Source: an uncultured Flavobacteriales bacterium
Lineage (GTDB): Bacteria > Bacteroidota > Bacteroidia > Flavobacteriales > CAJXXR01
DNA length: 64,000 bases
NCBI GenBank assembly: GCA_913063375.1
Contig: CAJXXR010000006.1
Span: 55,548 to 119,547, forward strand
Direction: 5' to 3'
The notes under the pieces are model-generated. The model saw only the letters and a program-made list of their open reading frames with translations, was not told the DNA's origin and made no database searches. Each line of letters begins with the position of its first letter. The first letter of the stretch is position 1. The position numbers were made by a program, and so were the translations under genes. Positions 1-9,254 of the stretch are shown here, in pieces.

Positions 1-477
1 TATGATTTTAACCCGGATGAATTACAAGCTTTGATGGATTCCCTTAATGCCGTCTTTTTGGTGAAGATGCATCCTATGGCTAGTGATAAATTGGATATAA
101 AACCTATTCATAATAGGATAAAGTTGATTGAAGGGGATGAGATAGATGATGTCTATTATTTGATGAAAGATACGGCAGTGTTATTGTCAGATTATTCAAG
201 TATACTTTTTGATTTTTTGGTTTTAGATAGACCTATTATTCACACCGTTTTTGATTTGGATTTATATAAGGAAATACGGGCTTTTAATTTTGACTATAAA
301 GAAATAGTAGCCGGACCAGAAACGGCTAATTGGGCAGAGGCTTTCAAGGCTATTCAAGGCTGCTTAGAGCAGGATGAATACAAACAGCTAAGAGAAGAAG
401 TAAATGCGTCAGTAAATGCTTTTGAGTTGAGTAAAAGCTATAGTAGAGCACTTTATGAGTTCTGTATAAGTAATTAA
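1..477 (+). CDS. CDP-glycerol glycerophosphotransferase family protein, C-terminal part (truncated by window edge)
   Basis: The frame is open from base 1, so this is the C-terminal ~158 residues of a longer protein. The stretch VLLSDYSSILFDFLVLDRPI, preceded by KMHP, is the hallmark of the TagB/TagF-type CDP-glycerol (or CDP-ribitol) phosphotransferases, which add polyol phosphate to undecaprenyl-linked glycans at the cytoplasmic membrane face. Two TagD-like cytidylyltransferases lie just downstream on the opposite strand, which supports a polyol-phosphate theme, although the genes converge and are not one operon. The substrate in a Gram-negative host is unknown. Family assignment is fairly sure; the exact donor is inferred. 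Confidence 0.8.
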   Translation, partial: YDFNPDELQALMDSLNAVFLVKMHPMASDKLDIKPIHNRIKLIEGDEIDDVYYLMKDTAVLLSDYSSILFDFLVLDRPIIHTVFDLDLYKEIRAFNFDYKEIVAGPETANWAEAFKAIQGCLEQDEYKQLREEVNASVNAFELSKSYSRALYEFCISN

Positions 478-492
478 TGGTAATGGATTAGA

Positions 493-918
493 TCATTTGA
501 GTTTGTTTCTTTCGTTTCTTAATATTTCATTTATCAAGGTAGAGGAGGTTCCTTTGGTATAAGGGAAATACATTATTTGAACTTTTACCGCATTAAATTG
601 TTTTTCAAAGGCTCTCCATTTGTCGGTATTGTACCAGTCATCTCCAACGAACATAACATCAAATTTCAACTTGTCCCACATCTCAATTTTGTTCATAGAA
701 TTTTGAGGGACTACTGCATCTACAAATTTGATATTTCGAACAATTTCCATTCGCTCTTCAAAGGGAATAACGGAACTCTTGCCTTTATAATTTAGTAGTA
801 ACTCATCAGTGGTTACGCCAACGATTAGTTTATCACAAAGTCCTTTTGCATTTTTCAATAAATTTAGGTGCCCGATATGAAATAAATCAAATACACCTGA
901 AGTATATCCTACTACCAT
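493..918 (-). CDS. TagD-like cytidylyltransferase (first of three)
   Basis: A 141-residue single-domain nucleotidyltransferase of the HIGH superfamily. The HIGH motif (FDLFHIGHLNLL) is near residue 12, and the C-terminal YFPYTKGTSSTLI resembles the RTxxISTT-type end of glycerol-3-phosphate cytidylyltransferase. Such enzymes join CTP and a polyol phosphate to give a CDP-polyol. It overlaps the upstream AsnB-like gene by 7 bp, so the two are translationally coupled. The middle (DDWYNTDKW) departs from the MGDDWEGKFD of TagD, so its substrate may not be glycerol 3-phosphate. It stops 15 bp from the converging CDP-glycerol transferase gene. Confidence 0.82.
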   Translation of the reverse strand: MVVGYTSGVFDLFHIGHLNLLKNAKGLCDKLIVGVTTDELLLNYKGKSSVIPFEERMEIVRNIKFVDAVVPQNSMNKIEMWDKLKFDVMFVGDDWYNTDKWRAFEKQFNAVKVQIMYFPYTKGTSSTLINEILRNERNKLK

Positions 919-2426
919 TTTCTAAAGTTTTTTATATTAAACAATAACCATGCATCCATTGGAGTGTCCTCTTTTTTATCTTGAAAAATTGCACTGAGAG
1001 GTACAGGGAATCCTATTTTTTTTCGGTTGATAATTTCTTCTGGAATCAGGGGTTTGAATATTCTTTTTAGAGGCTCTTTAAAGGAATCACCCATCCTCCA
1101 TTCAAAAGGAGTTCCTACCATCATTTCTATTAATCTATGATCTACAAATGGAACTCTTGCTTCAACACTATTGAGCATTGTGGAATTATCAAGTCTTCGC
1201 AGTAATCCTTGTAAATGGTGTATTTGAAAATAGTAGGCGATTTTATCAATGGGTCTTTTCCCTGGGATATTTTCTAAGGCGAAATCCAATACTTCATCGT
1301 CAGAATTGGTTCCATAGCAATAACGCTGGTCAAACTCTTCCAATGTAAGGTTGTCGGCTTCATTCGCCCATTTGAATATTCGATCATAACCCCAAAATAA
1401 CTCATCGGCTCCCTCTCCTGAAAGAACAACAGTATTTTCTTTTTTAACGGCTTGGGTCATTAAATGAATCAAAATTTCATTTGGAACAGAGAGTGGTTCT
1501 CTTTTTTTCTGAATCATGTATTTCCCTGTTTCAATAAATTTTTCTTTATTAACCAGAACCTGGTGGTGGATAGACTGAAGATTAGCATTGGCCAATTTGC
1601 TCCACTCAAATTCATTGAGATCTTGAAATCCAACAGTCCAAGTATGAGTAGGTTGGAGTAAGTAGGTTAATATAGTACTATCTAAGCCGCCACTTAAGTA
1701 GCTTCCGATAGGTACATCTGAACGCTTCCGAAGACGGACGGCATCTATGATTAAAGCTTCAAGATCTTCATCTTTTGGAGCCTGTTGGTCGTCCATTTTT
1801 AATTCCCAGTAACGAACAAACCTTCCGTTTTTATAATAATGTCCTGGAGGAAAGGTTTTGATGTTTTGATAACAGGTATAGCCCTTAACAGTCATTCTTA
1901 GTTTTCTGTATTGACGTATACCAAAGTCATCAATAGCGCTGTCCTCTAGTTCTAGAAGGGGAGCTATTTCACTTGCAAGATCTATCGTATTTTTCTTTTC
2001 TCGTATGTAAAGCGGTTTAATGCCTAGACGATCCCTTGCTATAAAGATTTCTTTATTTTTTGTATTGTAAATGGCAAAGGCAAACATCCCATTGAAATAT
2101 TGAAGACACTTTTCACCGTATTTTTTATACATCTCGAGTACAACTTCTGTGTCAGAACTTGTTTGCACTGTTAATTGATGTTCTCGTATTAATTCTTTAT
2201 AATTATAGACTTCTCCATTGTATATTAGATGAAAACCTTCTGAAATAAACGGTTGATTTGATCGGTTATTTAAATCTATAATGGATAATCTGGTATGCCC
2301 TAAATAATGGTTGTCAATGATGAGGCCTTCTTGGTGGTCAGGCCCTCTATGAGTCATTAAGTATAAAGCATTGTTAAGTTGCTTTATGTTATGTTCGGTA
2401 TTGAATGAAGCTAATATTCCACACAT
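912..2426 (-). CDS. AsnB-like glutamine-dependent amidotransferase (short form)
   Basis: This 504-residue protein starts MCGI, so Cys2 becomes the N-terminal nucleophile of the class II glutaminase domain (RGPDHQEG, LSIID and YNGEVYN follow). The ATP-pyrophosphatase loop is SGGLDST near residue 245. The organisation is that of asparagine synthetase B, which amidates a carboxylate using glutamine and ATP. It lies between two TagD-like genes (7-bp overlap with one, 39-bp gap to the other), so the acceptor is more likely a glycan or polyol carboxylate than aspartate; that is inference. It is about 100 residues shorter than the second AsnB in this window (7425-9254) and has less sequence after the synthetase core. 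Confidence 0.88.
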   Translation of the reverse strand: MCGILASFNTEHNIKQLNNALYLMTHRGPDHQEGLIIDNHYLGHTRLSIIDLNNRSNQPFISEGFHLIYNGEVYNYKELIREHQLTVQTSSDTEVVLEMYKKYGEKCLQYFNGMFAFAIYNTKNKEIFIARDRLGIKPLYIREKKNTIDLASEIAPLLELEDSAIDDFGIRQYRKLRMTVKGYTCYQNIKTFPPGHYYKNGRFVRYWELKMDDQQAPKDEDLEALIIDAVRLRKRSDVPIGSYLSGGLDSTILTYLLQPTHTWTVGFQDLNEFEWSKLANANLQSIHHQVLVNKEKFIETGKYMIQKKREPLSVPNEILIHLMTQAVKKENTVVLSGEGADELFWGYDRIFKWANEADNLTLEEFDQRYCYGTNSDDEVLDFALENIPGKRPIDKIAYYFQIHHLQGLLRRLDNSTMLNSVEARVPFVDHRLIEMMVGTPFEWRMGDSFKEPLKRIFKPLIPEEIINRKKIGFPVPLSAIFQDKKEDTPMDAWLLFNIKNFRKW

Positions 2427-2465
2427 AAAGGGGTAATGTTTATTTCAATAATATAAATGGTTTGT

Positions 2466-2864
2466 TTATTTAGTCTGTCTTACAATTTCAATTATTTCGG
2501 AACTAGAGATAGAGGGTGTTCTTGGGAAGTATGTTACCTCACAAATGTCTGAGAATTCATCAAACTTACCTGCCCAATCATTTCCCATCACCAAGATGTC
2601 TGCTCGATGTTCTATAATATAGGTCCGTTTTAGTGCTAATGATTCTTCATAAAAAACTTCATCAACAACCCCTAAAGCCTCGATTAGTTGCAGGCGTTCT
2701 TCTTGGGAGTATATTGGTTTCTTGGCCTTTTTATTGAAATTTAATTGGTCTGTAGAGATGCCTACTATAAGGTGGCCTCCCATCTGTTTCGCCCTTTTTA
2801 GAATATTTAGATGCCCAATATGTAAGAGGTCGAAAGTACCAAAAGTTATAATTCGTTTTTTCAT
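2466..2864 (-). CDS. tagD: Glycerol-3-phosphate cytidylyltransferase (TagD-like)
   Basis: A 132-residue enzyme that closely follows Gram-positive TagD. GTFDLLHIGHLNIL with the HIGH motif is at residues 8-21, VGISTD follows, then VMGNDWAGKFDE, and the end is YFPRTPSISSSEII. TagD makes CDP-glycerol from CTP and sn-glycerol 3-phosphate in the cytoplasm. It is the first gene of the minus-strand trio and diverges from the glycosyltransferase gene at 3182. Of the three TagD-like proteins in the window this is the best match to true TagD. It could feed the CDP-glycerol transferase that ends at 477. Confidence 0.85.
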   Translation of the reverse strand: MKKRIITFGTFDLLHIGHLNILKRAKQMGGHLIVGISTDQLNFNKKAKKPIYSQEERLQLIEALGVVDEVFYEESLALKRTYIIEHRADILVMGNDWAGKFDEFSDICEVTYFPRTPSISSSEIIEIVRQTK

Positions 2865-3181
2865 AAAGTGCTATTTCAATTTTAGACTTCAATATTTAAT
2901 AAGCCTTATCTGAAAGATTAAGCATGAATTAAGATAGTTAATTTAGCGTTAAATATGAACTTATTAACGTCGTAATACCTCTAACTATCCGATTGTTAGA
3001 CACTGATACCTATTATTTACTTTACATTTACCATTCTTTTTAAGATGCTATATAATCGAAACCTGAATAATTTCACCCCTTTTAGTGGGCTAACTCGGAG
3101 AGTTTTGTGATTGAAGGTAATTATCTGTATTTTTAGTATTTAACAAATGATATAGAATTACAATTGAATTAAAATAATCCA
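2865..3181. other. Divergent intergenic region between two glycan loci
   Basis: This 317-bp AT-rich stretch separates the minus-strand tagD trio from the plus-strand glycan locus and must hold promoters for both. I see a candidate plus-strand promoter (listed separately) but no convincing box for the minus strand and no believable small gene. Confidence 0.5.
3104..3135 (+). promoter_or_regulatory. Candidate promoter for the plus-strand glycan locus
   Basis: TTTG at 3104-3107 is followed after 20 bp by TATTTTTA at 3128-3135, one base off the Bacteroidota -7 consensus TAnnTTTG. It lies about 46 bp upstream of the first gene. Identified by pattern only. Confidence 0.4.
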
Positions 3182-4387
3182 TTGGTGGGAAAAGACCGGT
3201 TGCATATACTTTTTGTAAGTCATGAATATTTCGATGACGAATTACCGGATGCGGGAGGTATTGGTCATTTCTTAGAAACCTTGTCAAAACTATTGGTTAA
3301 AAAGGGGCATACCGTTACTGTGATGGGCTATTCGTCGAAGAAATTGATTAAAAATACCAAAGGGGTAGATTTGCGTTTTTTCAAAAGCTATATATCCTAT
3401 TTCCAAGGTGTTTATGATAGGTTGGAGCAACTTCTTCATTTGGTGGGACTGACAAGCCTGTTAATTCCACTTTTAAAGATGGATCGCAAAAGGTTGGCAA
3501 AGGAAGTCAAAGAATTTACAACCAATGAGGAAGTAGATATTATAGAACTAAATGATTATTTAGGTGACGGAGCTTATTTGAGTACGGATATCCCATCTAT
3601 AGTTCGTTCCCACGGATCATATACCATGTTGCATAATGAGGCTGGATTTCGTCCTAATACTGCTTTTGAGTATTTCGAGAAATTACAAGCTCAAAAAGTT
3701 GAAATGGGAATTGGGGTGTCCAATTTTTCTTCTAGCATGTTGGCTAAATATTTCAACCTGTCAGATGTTGTTACGATATACAATGGTTTGGATTATGATA
3801 GTTATAGGGCTACGGAGATCAAAAATCATAACAGAATTTTTTATTTCGGTACATTATCAGAAGCAAAGGGTATGGACCGATTGGTAAACACCTTCAATCA
3901 ATTGATTGCAAGAAATCCAAATTTAGACCTATTTATAGCCGGCAAGGTAAAGGCCTATTTTGAAAAAGTGATGTGGCCAAGATTTACCGAGCAGGCAAAA
4001 AAGAATGTTCACTTTTTGGGTTATCTCAGTAAGGATCAAATTAGACGTGAAATTGAGGAAAGTACTTTGGTTTATTTCCCTTCAAGAATAGAGAATTTTA
4101 GCCTTGCTTTATTGGAATCTATGGCTTGTGCGAGAGGGGTGGTATGTTGGGATATCTCTGCTTTCAGGGAGGTTATAAAGCATAAAGAGAATGGCTTAAT
4201 TGTAGCAGATGTGGAGCAGGCAGTTGATGATATAGAAGCGTTATTTAAAAATAAATCACAATTGCAAAATTTGGCTAAAAATGCGAGAGAGACTATCGAA
4301 AATGAATTCACTTGGGAAACAAAAGGGAGAGAAAATATAGAATATTATATAGCTTGTATAGCGAAGCATGGAAGAAAGGTCAACTAA
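3182..4387 (+). CDS. GT4 family glycosyltransferase
   Basis: A 401-residue GT-B fold enzyme. The N-terminal domain has the glycine-rich acceptor loop PDAGGIGHFLETL, and the C-terminal domain has FYFGTLSEAKGMDRLV and the donor-binding SRIENFSLALLESMA, the E-x7-E signature of GT4. It should add one sugar to the lipid-linked repeat unit in the cytoplasm. No ATG lies near the start: codons 1 and 2 are TTG and GTG, so initiation is non-ATG and the exact start is uncertain (3182, 3185 or a TTG at 3200). It is the first gene of the plus-strand locus and overlaps the next gene by 20 bp. Confidence 0.85.
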   Translation: MVGKDRLHILFVSHEYFDDELPDAGGIGHFLETLSKLLVKKGHTVTVMGYSSKKLIKNTKGVDLRFFKSYISYFQGVYDRLEQLLHLVGLTSLLIPLLKMDRKRLAKEVKEFTTNEEVDIIELNDYLGDGAYLSTDIPSIVRSHGSYTMLHNEAGFRPNTAFEYFEKLQAQKVEMGIGVSNFSSSMLAKYFNLSDVVTIYNGLDYDSYRATEIKNHNRIFYFGTLSEAKGMDRLVNTFNQLIARNPNLDLFIAGKVKAYFEKVMWPRFTEQAKKNVHFLGYLSKDQIRREIEESTLVYFPSRIENFSLALLESMACARGVVCWDISAFREVIKHKENGLIVADVEQAVDDIEALFKNKSQLQNLAKNARETIENEFTWETKGRENIEYYIACIAKHGRKVN

Positions 4388-5414
4388 TGAAATATTATTA
4401 TCTGTCATTGTACCGGTGTACAATGTGGAGGAATACCTACGGAAATGTTTAGATAGCATCCTTGGGCAGACCTTCCGTGATTTTGAGTTAATCATTGTGA
4501 ATGATGGTAGTCCAGATAATTCCGATAAAATTATAGCGGAATATCAGAATACAGATTCAAGGATAAAATTAATAACAAAAGAGAATGGTGGTTTGAGTTC
4601 GGCTAGAAATGCTGGAATTGAAGCTGCTGTTGGTAAGTATCTAGCATTTATTGATTCAGATGATTGGATTGATAAGGAAATGTTTTCCTGTATGCTTCAA
4701 AAAGGAATAAAGGCGCAAGCTGATATTATTTTTTGTGATGTACGTGGCGAGTATGAAGATGGGACAGTGAAGACTATTTACCAACAGGCTACCCACTTTC
4801 CTGAAATCATTGAGGTGAAATATTATCCACGTTTGTTCCTAGAAGTAGAGTGTTTCTCCTGTAACAAATTCTTTTTAAGGTCCTTGTTTATAGAAAATGA
4901 TATCCGATTTCCAGAAGGGCTGTTATATGAAGATGTGGCCACCTTTCCTCGTTTGTTTTTCAAGTCTCGAAGGTTGGTTCGCATTCCGAAACAGTTTTAT
5001 CATTATATAATTCGACCTGGAGCTATAACTCAGGTATATTCTAGTAAGGGACTACAATATTTAAAAGTCGTCAACATTGTAGAGGATTTTTTGAAAAAGG
5101 AAGCACTCTTTGAGAAGTATAAAGGCATTGTATATGAGTTTTATCTCTACCATGTTTTTTATAATTTGAGTATATATTGTAGTCATATCTCAAATTCAAA
5201 AGAAAGGGAATTGGCCTTTAAAGAACTTTATAAAAGTTTGAAGAACTATGGCATTAATTGGAGAAGAATAAAGGAAACCAAAAGGGCTGGAAAATCCCTT
5301 TGGATGCAAAGATCTTTGGCAAAAAGACTATATTATAGATTATTTTGGGATTTTCCCTACCTATTAAAAGTACTATTAAGGATATATCATGAATTTAGAA
5401 TTAAGAAAAGATAA
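4368..5414 (+). CDS. GT2 family glycosyltransferase
   Basis: This 348-residue protein has an N-terminal GT-A domain. SVIVPVYNVEEYL begins near residue 12, IIVNDGSPDNS is followed by the metal-binding FIDSDDWID near residue 95, and VATFPRLFF follows. It is typical of polymer-assembly GT2 enzymes using UDP- or GDP-sugars. It overlaps both neighbours (20 bp upstream, 26 bp downstream), which implies tight translational coupling. The acceptor cannot be read from the sequence. The basic C-terminal tail (RIYHEFRIKKR) may sit against the membrane. Confidence 0.85.
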   Translation: MEERSTNEILLSVIVPVYNVEEYLRKCLDSILGQTFRDFELIIVNDGSPDNSDKIIAEYQNTDSRIKLITKENGGLSSARNAGIEAAVGKYLAFIDSDDWIDKEMFSCMLQKGIKAQADIIFCDVRGEYEDGTVKTIYQQATHFPEIIEVKYYPRLFLEVECFSCNKFFLRSLFIENDIRFPEGLLYEDVATFPRLFFKSRRLVRIPKQFYHYIIRPGAITQVYSSKGLQYLKVVNIVEDFLKKEALFEKYKGIVYEFYLYHVFYNLSIYCSHISNSKERELAFKELYKSLKNYGINWRRIKETKRAGKSLWMQRSLAKRLYYRLFWDFPYLLKVLLRIYHEFRIKKR

Positions 5415-6660
5415 TATAAGATACCTGTACTATTTACTGTTGCTGTTTATGTTTTTTTATGGAATTCAGTTTACAGGAATGGCCTTTAGTACTTCAAAAT
5501 ACTGTCTGGTTTTAATCTCGATCGAAGCCTTTTTAATACGGCAGGTATACATTAGAAAGGACGTCATTGTTCAGATGTTTTTAGTGGGGATGGTGGTGTT
5601 CTATTCCTATTATATTTCCAATGTGCGAGGGGATGGTGACATGCAGGTAATAGAATTGGGAACAACCCTTTTACTAGAATGTTATTTCATTGGTTCTTTA
5701 TTGGCTAATATTTTGAAATATAGGGGGTTTACGGCCTCTAAATTTATGGATTTATTGACTGCAGTATTCGCTCTTCAAGGTGGTTTAATGCTGCTTATGC
5801 TTATATCTGGAAGCTTTCGAGATTTTATTTTTGGGGCTACTGGAAATCATGGTTTGAATCAGTTCATAACTACAGGACATAGAGGCTTGGCTATATCATG
5901 GCATAAGTATTATGATTTCTCTTCTTTTCAATCCATTGGAGCCATTATTATCGCATTGAAATATCGCTATTCCCATAAGTTAACAAAATTCGATATTCTA
6001 AAATATGTACTTATCATCTTCTCTGTAATTACCTCTGGAAGAACAGGGATGATTGGGGTGGTTTTATCTTTTGCGCTTTTCCTTTGGAGTTTTTTATATG
6101 TACGGAAAAAGGTTTTGCGCTATATCGTTATTTTGATCTTCGTGCCCTATATGGCGTTTGAATCTCTGAGTATTGTGTCCCCGAAGGTTTATAATAGTTT
6201 AAGTGCTAAATTACTTCCATGGGCTTTTGAAGCATACTATAACTATGTGGAAAGTGGGCAAATCTCTACGGAGTCTTCAGATTACTTATTTGAGAATTTC
6301 TATTTTGATGTATATGAGCAGACCCTACTTTTTGGGGATGGTCGATATAGGGATGGTGAGGAGTATTATATGGATACAGATGCTGGTTATATGCGGCATA
6401 TCTTGTTTTTTGGACTTCTAGGGAGTGTGATTTTGGTTTTTAGCTATCTCAGAATGGCCTTTATAGGAATTATACGAGGTAATAGTAAATACAGTATTAT
6501 CATTCTCATATGTATTGGATACAATCTTCTAGTGCACTATAAAGGGGATGTATTGTTAAATTCCTTAATCAATATGCGGTTGATGGTGGTGCTTTTCTTG
6601 ATGTTTTCTTACAGTTCAGTATTTGCTTTTGAAAATGATGAAAAAATGGTTGAAATATGA
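5389..6660 (+). CDS. Wzy-like O-antigen/capsule polymerase, polytopic membrane protein
   Basis: A 423-residue protein dominated by hydrophobic segments, with short basic loops between them and a long soluble-looking loop around residues 270-330, as in Wzy polymerases and O-antigen ligases. ITSGRTGMIGVVLS is reminiscent of the R-T-G stretch common in that superfamily. Wzy joins lipid-linked repeat units at the periplasmic face. These proteins diverge very fast, so the call rests on topology, size and position among glycosyltransferases. It overlaps the previous gene by 26 bp and the next by 4 bp (ATGA). Confidence 0.68.
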   Translation: MNLELRKDNIRYLYYLLLLFMFFYGIQFTGMAFSTSKYCLVLISIEAFLIRQVYIRKDVIVQMFLVGMVVFYSYYISNVRGDGDMQVIELGTTLLLECYFIGSLLANILKYRGFTASKFMDLLTAVFALQGGLMLLMLISGSFRDFIFGATGNHGLNQFITTGHRGLAISWHKYYDFSSFQSIGAIIIALKYRYSHKLTKFDILKYVLIIFSVITSGRTGMIGVVLSFALFLWSFLYVRKKVLRYIVILIFVPYMAFESLSIVSPKVYNSLSAKLLPWAFEAYYNYVESGQISTESSDYLFENFYFDVYEQTLLFGDGRYRDGEEYYMDTDAGYMRHILFFGLLGSVILVFSYLRMAFIGIIRGNSKYSIIILICIGYNLLVHYKGDVLLNSLINMRLMVVLFLMFSYSSVFAFENDEKMVEI

Positions 6661-7424
6661 TTTCTGTAATTATTCCTGTTTATAATGCCGAGGGGAGTAT
6701 TACGGAGACTTTACAATCCATTGCTTTCCAGACTAGGCCAATTGATGAAGTTATCATTGTGAATGATGGATCTTCAGATAATACAGTGAAAGTAATTAGT
6801 GCTCTCAAGGTAAAACTGGCCTTAAATATCAGGATAATAGATCAAGAGAATGCGGGACCATCAAAGGCTAGGAATAGAGGTGTTCAAGAAGCAAAAGGGG
6901 AATGGATTGCTTTCTTAGATGCAGACGATGTTTGGGAGAGAGAGAAGGTTGAACAGCAGATGAAATTGCTAGAAGAGCATCCAGAATATGTATTGGCAGG
7001 AAGCTTAGTTGAATACAGTAAAATTAAGTCTAATAGAAAATACGATCGAATAGAATTTTCTAATTTATTAATTAGAAATGGAGTGTTTACCTCTACCGTG
7101 ATAGTGGCAAAAAAGGTGCTAATAGAAATTGGTGGATTTAGGGAGGATATGAAATATTCTGAAGATTATAACCTTTGGTTAAAGATCTGTAAGTTATACC
7201 CTGTAATGGTAGTGAATCAACAATTGGTACACTATGGAGGAGGGAAAGGAAGTCTTAGTGATATAGGACTGTCCAGTAATATGTGGGCAATGGAGAAGGG
7301 AGAGTTATCCAATTTCCTAGAAATGTATCGTCTGGGTTATATAAGTCTAATAAGATATTTAGGGCTTTTTATTTTCTCCTTAAGTAAATTTTTTCGTCGA
7401 AAAATATTAAAATCTATGCGTTAA
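6657..7424 (+). CDS. GT2 family glycosyltransferase
   Basis: A 255-residue GT-A enzyme. ISVIIPVYNAEGSI is at the N terminus, IIVNDGSSDNT follows, then AKGEWIAFLDADDVWEREK with the DAD metal-binding motif, and KYSEDYNLWLKI corresponds to the catalytic-base ED-Y region of GT2. The C-terminal hydrophobic stretch (LGYISLIRYLGLFIFSLSKF) may anchor it to the membrane. It starts inside the stop of the polymerase gene (ATGA) and its stop codon abuts the AsnB start. Confidence 0.87.
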   Translation: MISVIIPVYNAEGSITETLQSIAFQTRPIDEVIIVNDGSSDNTVKVISALKVKLALNIRIIDQENAGPSKARNRGVQEAKGEWIAFLDADDVWEREKVEQQMKLLEEHPEYVLAGSLVEYSKIKSNRKYDRIEFSNLLIRNGVFTSTVIVAKKVLIEIGGFREDMKYSEDYNLWLKICKLYPVMVVNQQLVHYGGGKGSLSDIGLSSNMWAMEKGELSNFLEMYRLGYISLIRYLGLFIFSLSKFFRRKILKSMR

Positions 7425-9254
7425 ATGTGTGGAATATTTGGAACCATAAATAGTAAAACCATTGAAACAGCACCTATCAAACAGGCCATGTTTCACCGTG
7501 GTCCTGATGCACAAAATAGTTATGCCTTTGAGCATGTTTTTATGTATCATTTTCGCCTATCAATAGTAGATATTGAAGGAGGGGTTCAACCTATGCATCA
7601 TAAGCAATGGGTTGTTATATGGAATGGGGAAATATATAATCACTTAGCCCTTCGACAAAAATATCAACTTTCGTGTTCAAGTCATTCCGATACGGAAACC
7701 CTACTTCATTTATATGAACGATTGGGCCCTAAGATGCTAGAAGAAATGGATGGGATGTTTGCCATGGCCATCTTAGATAAGGAGAGTGGTGAAGTATTTT
7801 TGGCAAGAGATAGGGCAGGAAAAAAACCCTTGTTCTATTATAGAAAGGGAAAGACCTGGGCGTTCTCTTCGGAATTAAATGCATTAAAAACAGCCTTTAC
7901 CCTTAGCCCAAATTACGACCGTATTGGAGATTTCTTACGTTTAGGTTATTTCTATTCTTCAGGAACACCCTACCAAGATGTAGCGGAGATGAAGGCAGGC
8001 ACCTATATACTGATTAATAAGGAAGGTAATAAGCGTATCGAAAAAAGATGGTGGTCCATTGAAAATGGCTATGCCAATCAGGGGAGTCCCTTATTTTCTG
8101 AGGCTTTATCACAAGTCGATACGATGTTAATGGAGGGTGTAAAGAGAAGGATGCTTTCGTCTGATCTGGAAGTTGGTTGTTTTTTAAGTGGAGGTATCGA
8201 TAGTGGATTGACCACAGCAATGGCAGCCAGTTGTGTTTCAAATTTAAAAACCTTTACCATATCATTTGATGGCGTTTATAATGAGGCTCCTTTGGCAAAG
8301 GAAGTGGCTCAGAAATACAATACAGACCATCATGAAATAGCGATATCCTTTGATCAATTGGAGCAGGATATAGACCGCATTTTATTGCAACATGGGGAAC
8401 CCTTTATGGATGCTTCAGCGATTCCTAGTTATTATGTTGGGAAGGCCGCCAAGGAACATGTTACAGTCGTTTTGAATGGGGATGGTGCAGATGAATTATT
8501 TGGAGGCTATAGACGTTATGTGCCCTTTGCTAAATACGATTTCTTTAAAAGTGCTGAATGGGTCCGTCTTTCGGCTCAACTTGCTCATTTCTGTATGCCT
8601 ACTAGTCATACAAAGATGAATGGCTATAATTATATCTATCGATTAGCAGACCTAGCGAGGAAAAAAGGAATAGACAGTTATCTGAGCAGTACCTATGATC
8701 TGTACACCGGACATGAAGATCAGGCCTTTCACAAGCTGCCAAACTTAACAGAATTCAGTAAGTACTTCAATCAGTTGAATGCTGGAAAATTATCTGGTTT
8801 ATCAAAAATGATGTTGTTGGATTTTGAAGGATTACTATTTGGCGACTTATTGGTGAAAATGGACATCGCAACCATGGCCAATTCCCTAGAGGGTAGGAGT
8901 CCTTTTTTGTGTAAAGAACTCTTGGATTATGTACCAACCCTACCCGATTCATTTAAAATAAAGGGAGGTACTACGAAATATTTACTGCGGAAATTGTCAG
9001 AAAAGTATTTACCTGAAAACATTGTTCACCAACCCAAAAGAGGTTTTGAAATACCGCTTAATGATTGGGTGAATGGAAAATTGGATACACAAATAAAGGA
9101 TCGGTTATTCAGTTCCAATAGATTGTATAAAGAATGGATTAACCCTTCATTTTTGGAAGCACTTTACCAACGTAAAACTAAACTTCCAGAAGAAAGAAGG
9201 GCGAAAATACTGTATCAATTATATTGTTTAGAAACTTGGTGGGATGCACAATAG
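7425..9254 (+). CDS. asnB: Asparagine synthetase-like amidotransferase (full length)
   Basis: This 609-residue protein is of normal AsnB length. MCGIFGTI gives the N-terminal Cys nucleophile, followed by HRGPDAQ, FRLSIVD, WNGEIYN and SDTETLLH. The synthetase domain has SGGIDSG near residue 257 and DGADELFGGYRRY. In glycan loci such proteins amidate uronic acids or other carboxyl sugars; here the acceptor is unknown. It begins directly after the preceding glycosyltransferase stop and overlaps the next gene by 11 bp, so it belongs to the operon. A free-standing asparagine-biosynthesis role is possible but less likely. Confidence 0.88.
   Translation: MCGIFGTINSKTIETAPIKQAMFHRGPDAQNSYAFEHVFMYHFRLSIVDIEGGVQPMHHKQWVVIWNGEIYNHLALRQKYQLSCSSHSDTETLLHLYERLGPKMLEEMDGMFAMAILDKESGEVFLARDRAGKKPLFYYRKGKTWAFSSELNALKTAFTLSPNYDRIGDFLRLGYFYSSGTPYQDVAEMKAGTYILINKEGNKRIEKRWWSIENGYANQGSPLFSEALSQVDTMLMEGVKRRMLSSDLEVGCFLSGGIDSGLTTAMAASCVSNLKTFTISFDGVYNEAPLAKEVAQKYNTDHHEIAISFDQLEQDIDRILLQHGEPFMDASAIPSYYVGKAAKEHVTVVLNGDGADELFGGYRRYVPFAKYDFFKSAEWVRLSAQLAHFCMPTSHTKMNGYNYIYRLADLARKKGIDSYLSSTYDLYTGHEDQAFHKLPNLTEFSKYFNQLNAGKLSGLSKMMLLDFEGLLFGDLLVKMDIATMANSLEGRSPFLCKELLDYVPTLPDSFKIKGGTTKYLLRKLSEKYLPENIVHQPKRGFEIPLNDWVNGKLDTQIKDRLFSSNRLYKEWINPSFLEALYQRKTKLPEERRAKILYQLYCLETWWDAQ

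Noticed and set aside
3090..3287. Minus-strand frame across the glycosyltransferase start
   Set aside because: Shadow of the divergent intergenic region and the real GT4 gene; no homology-like features.
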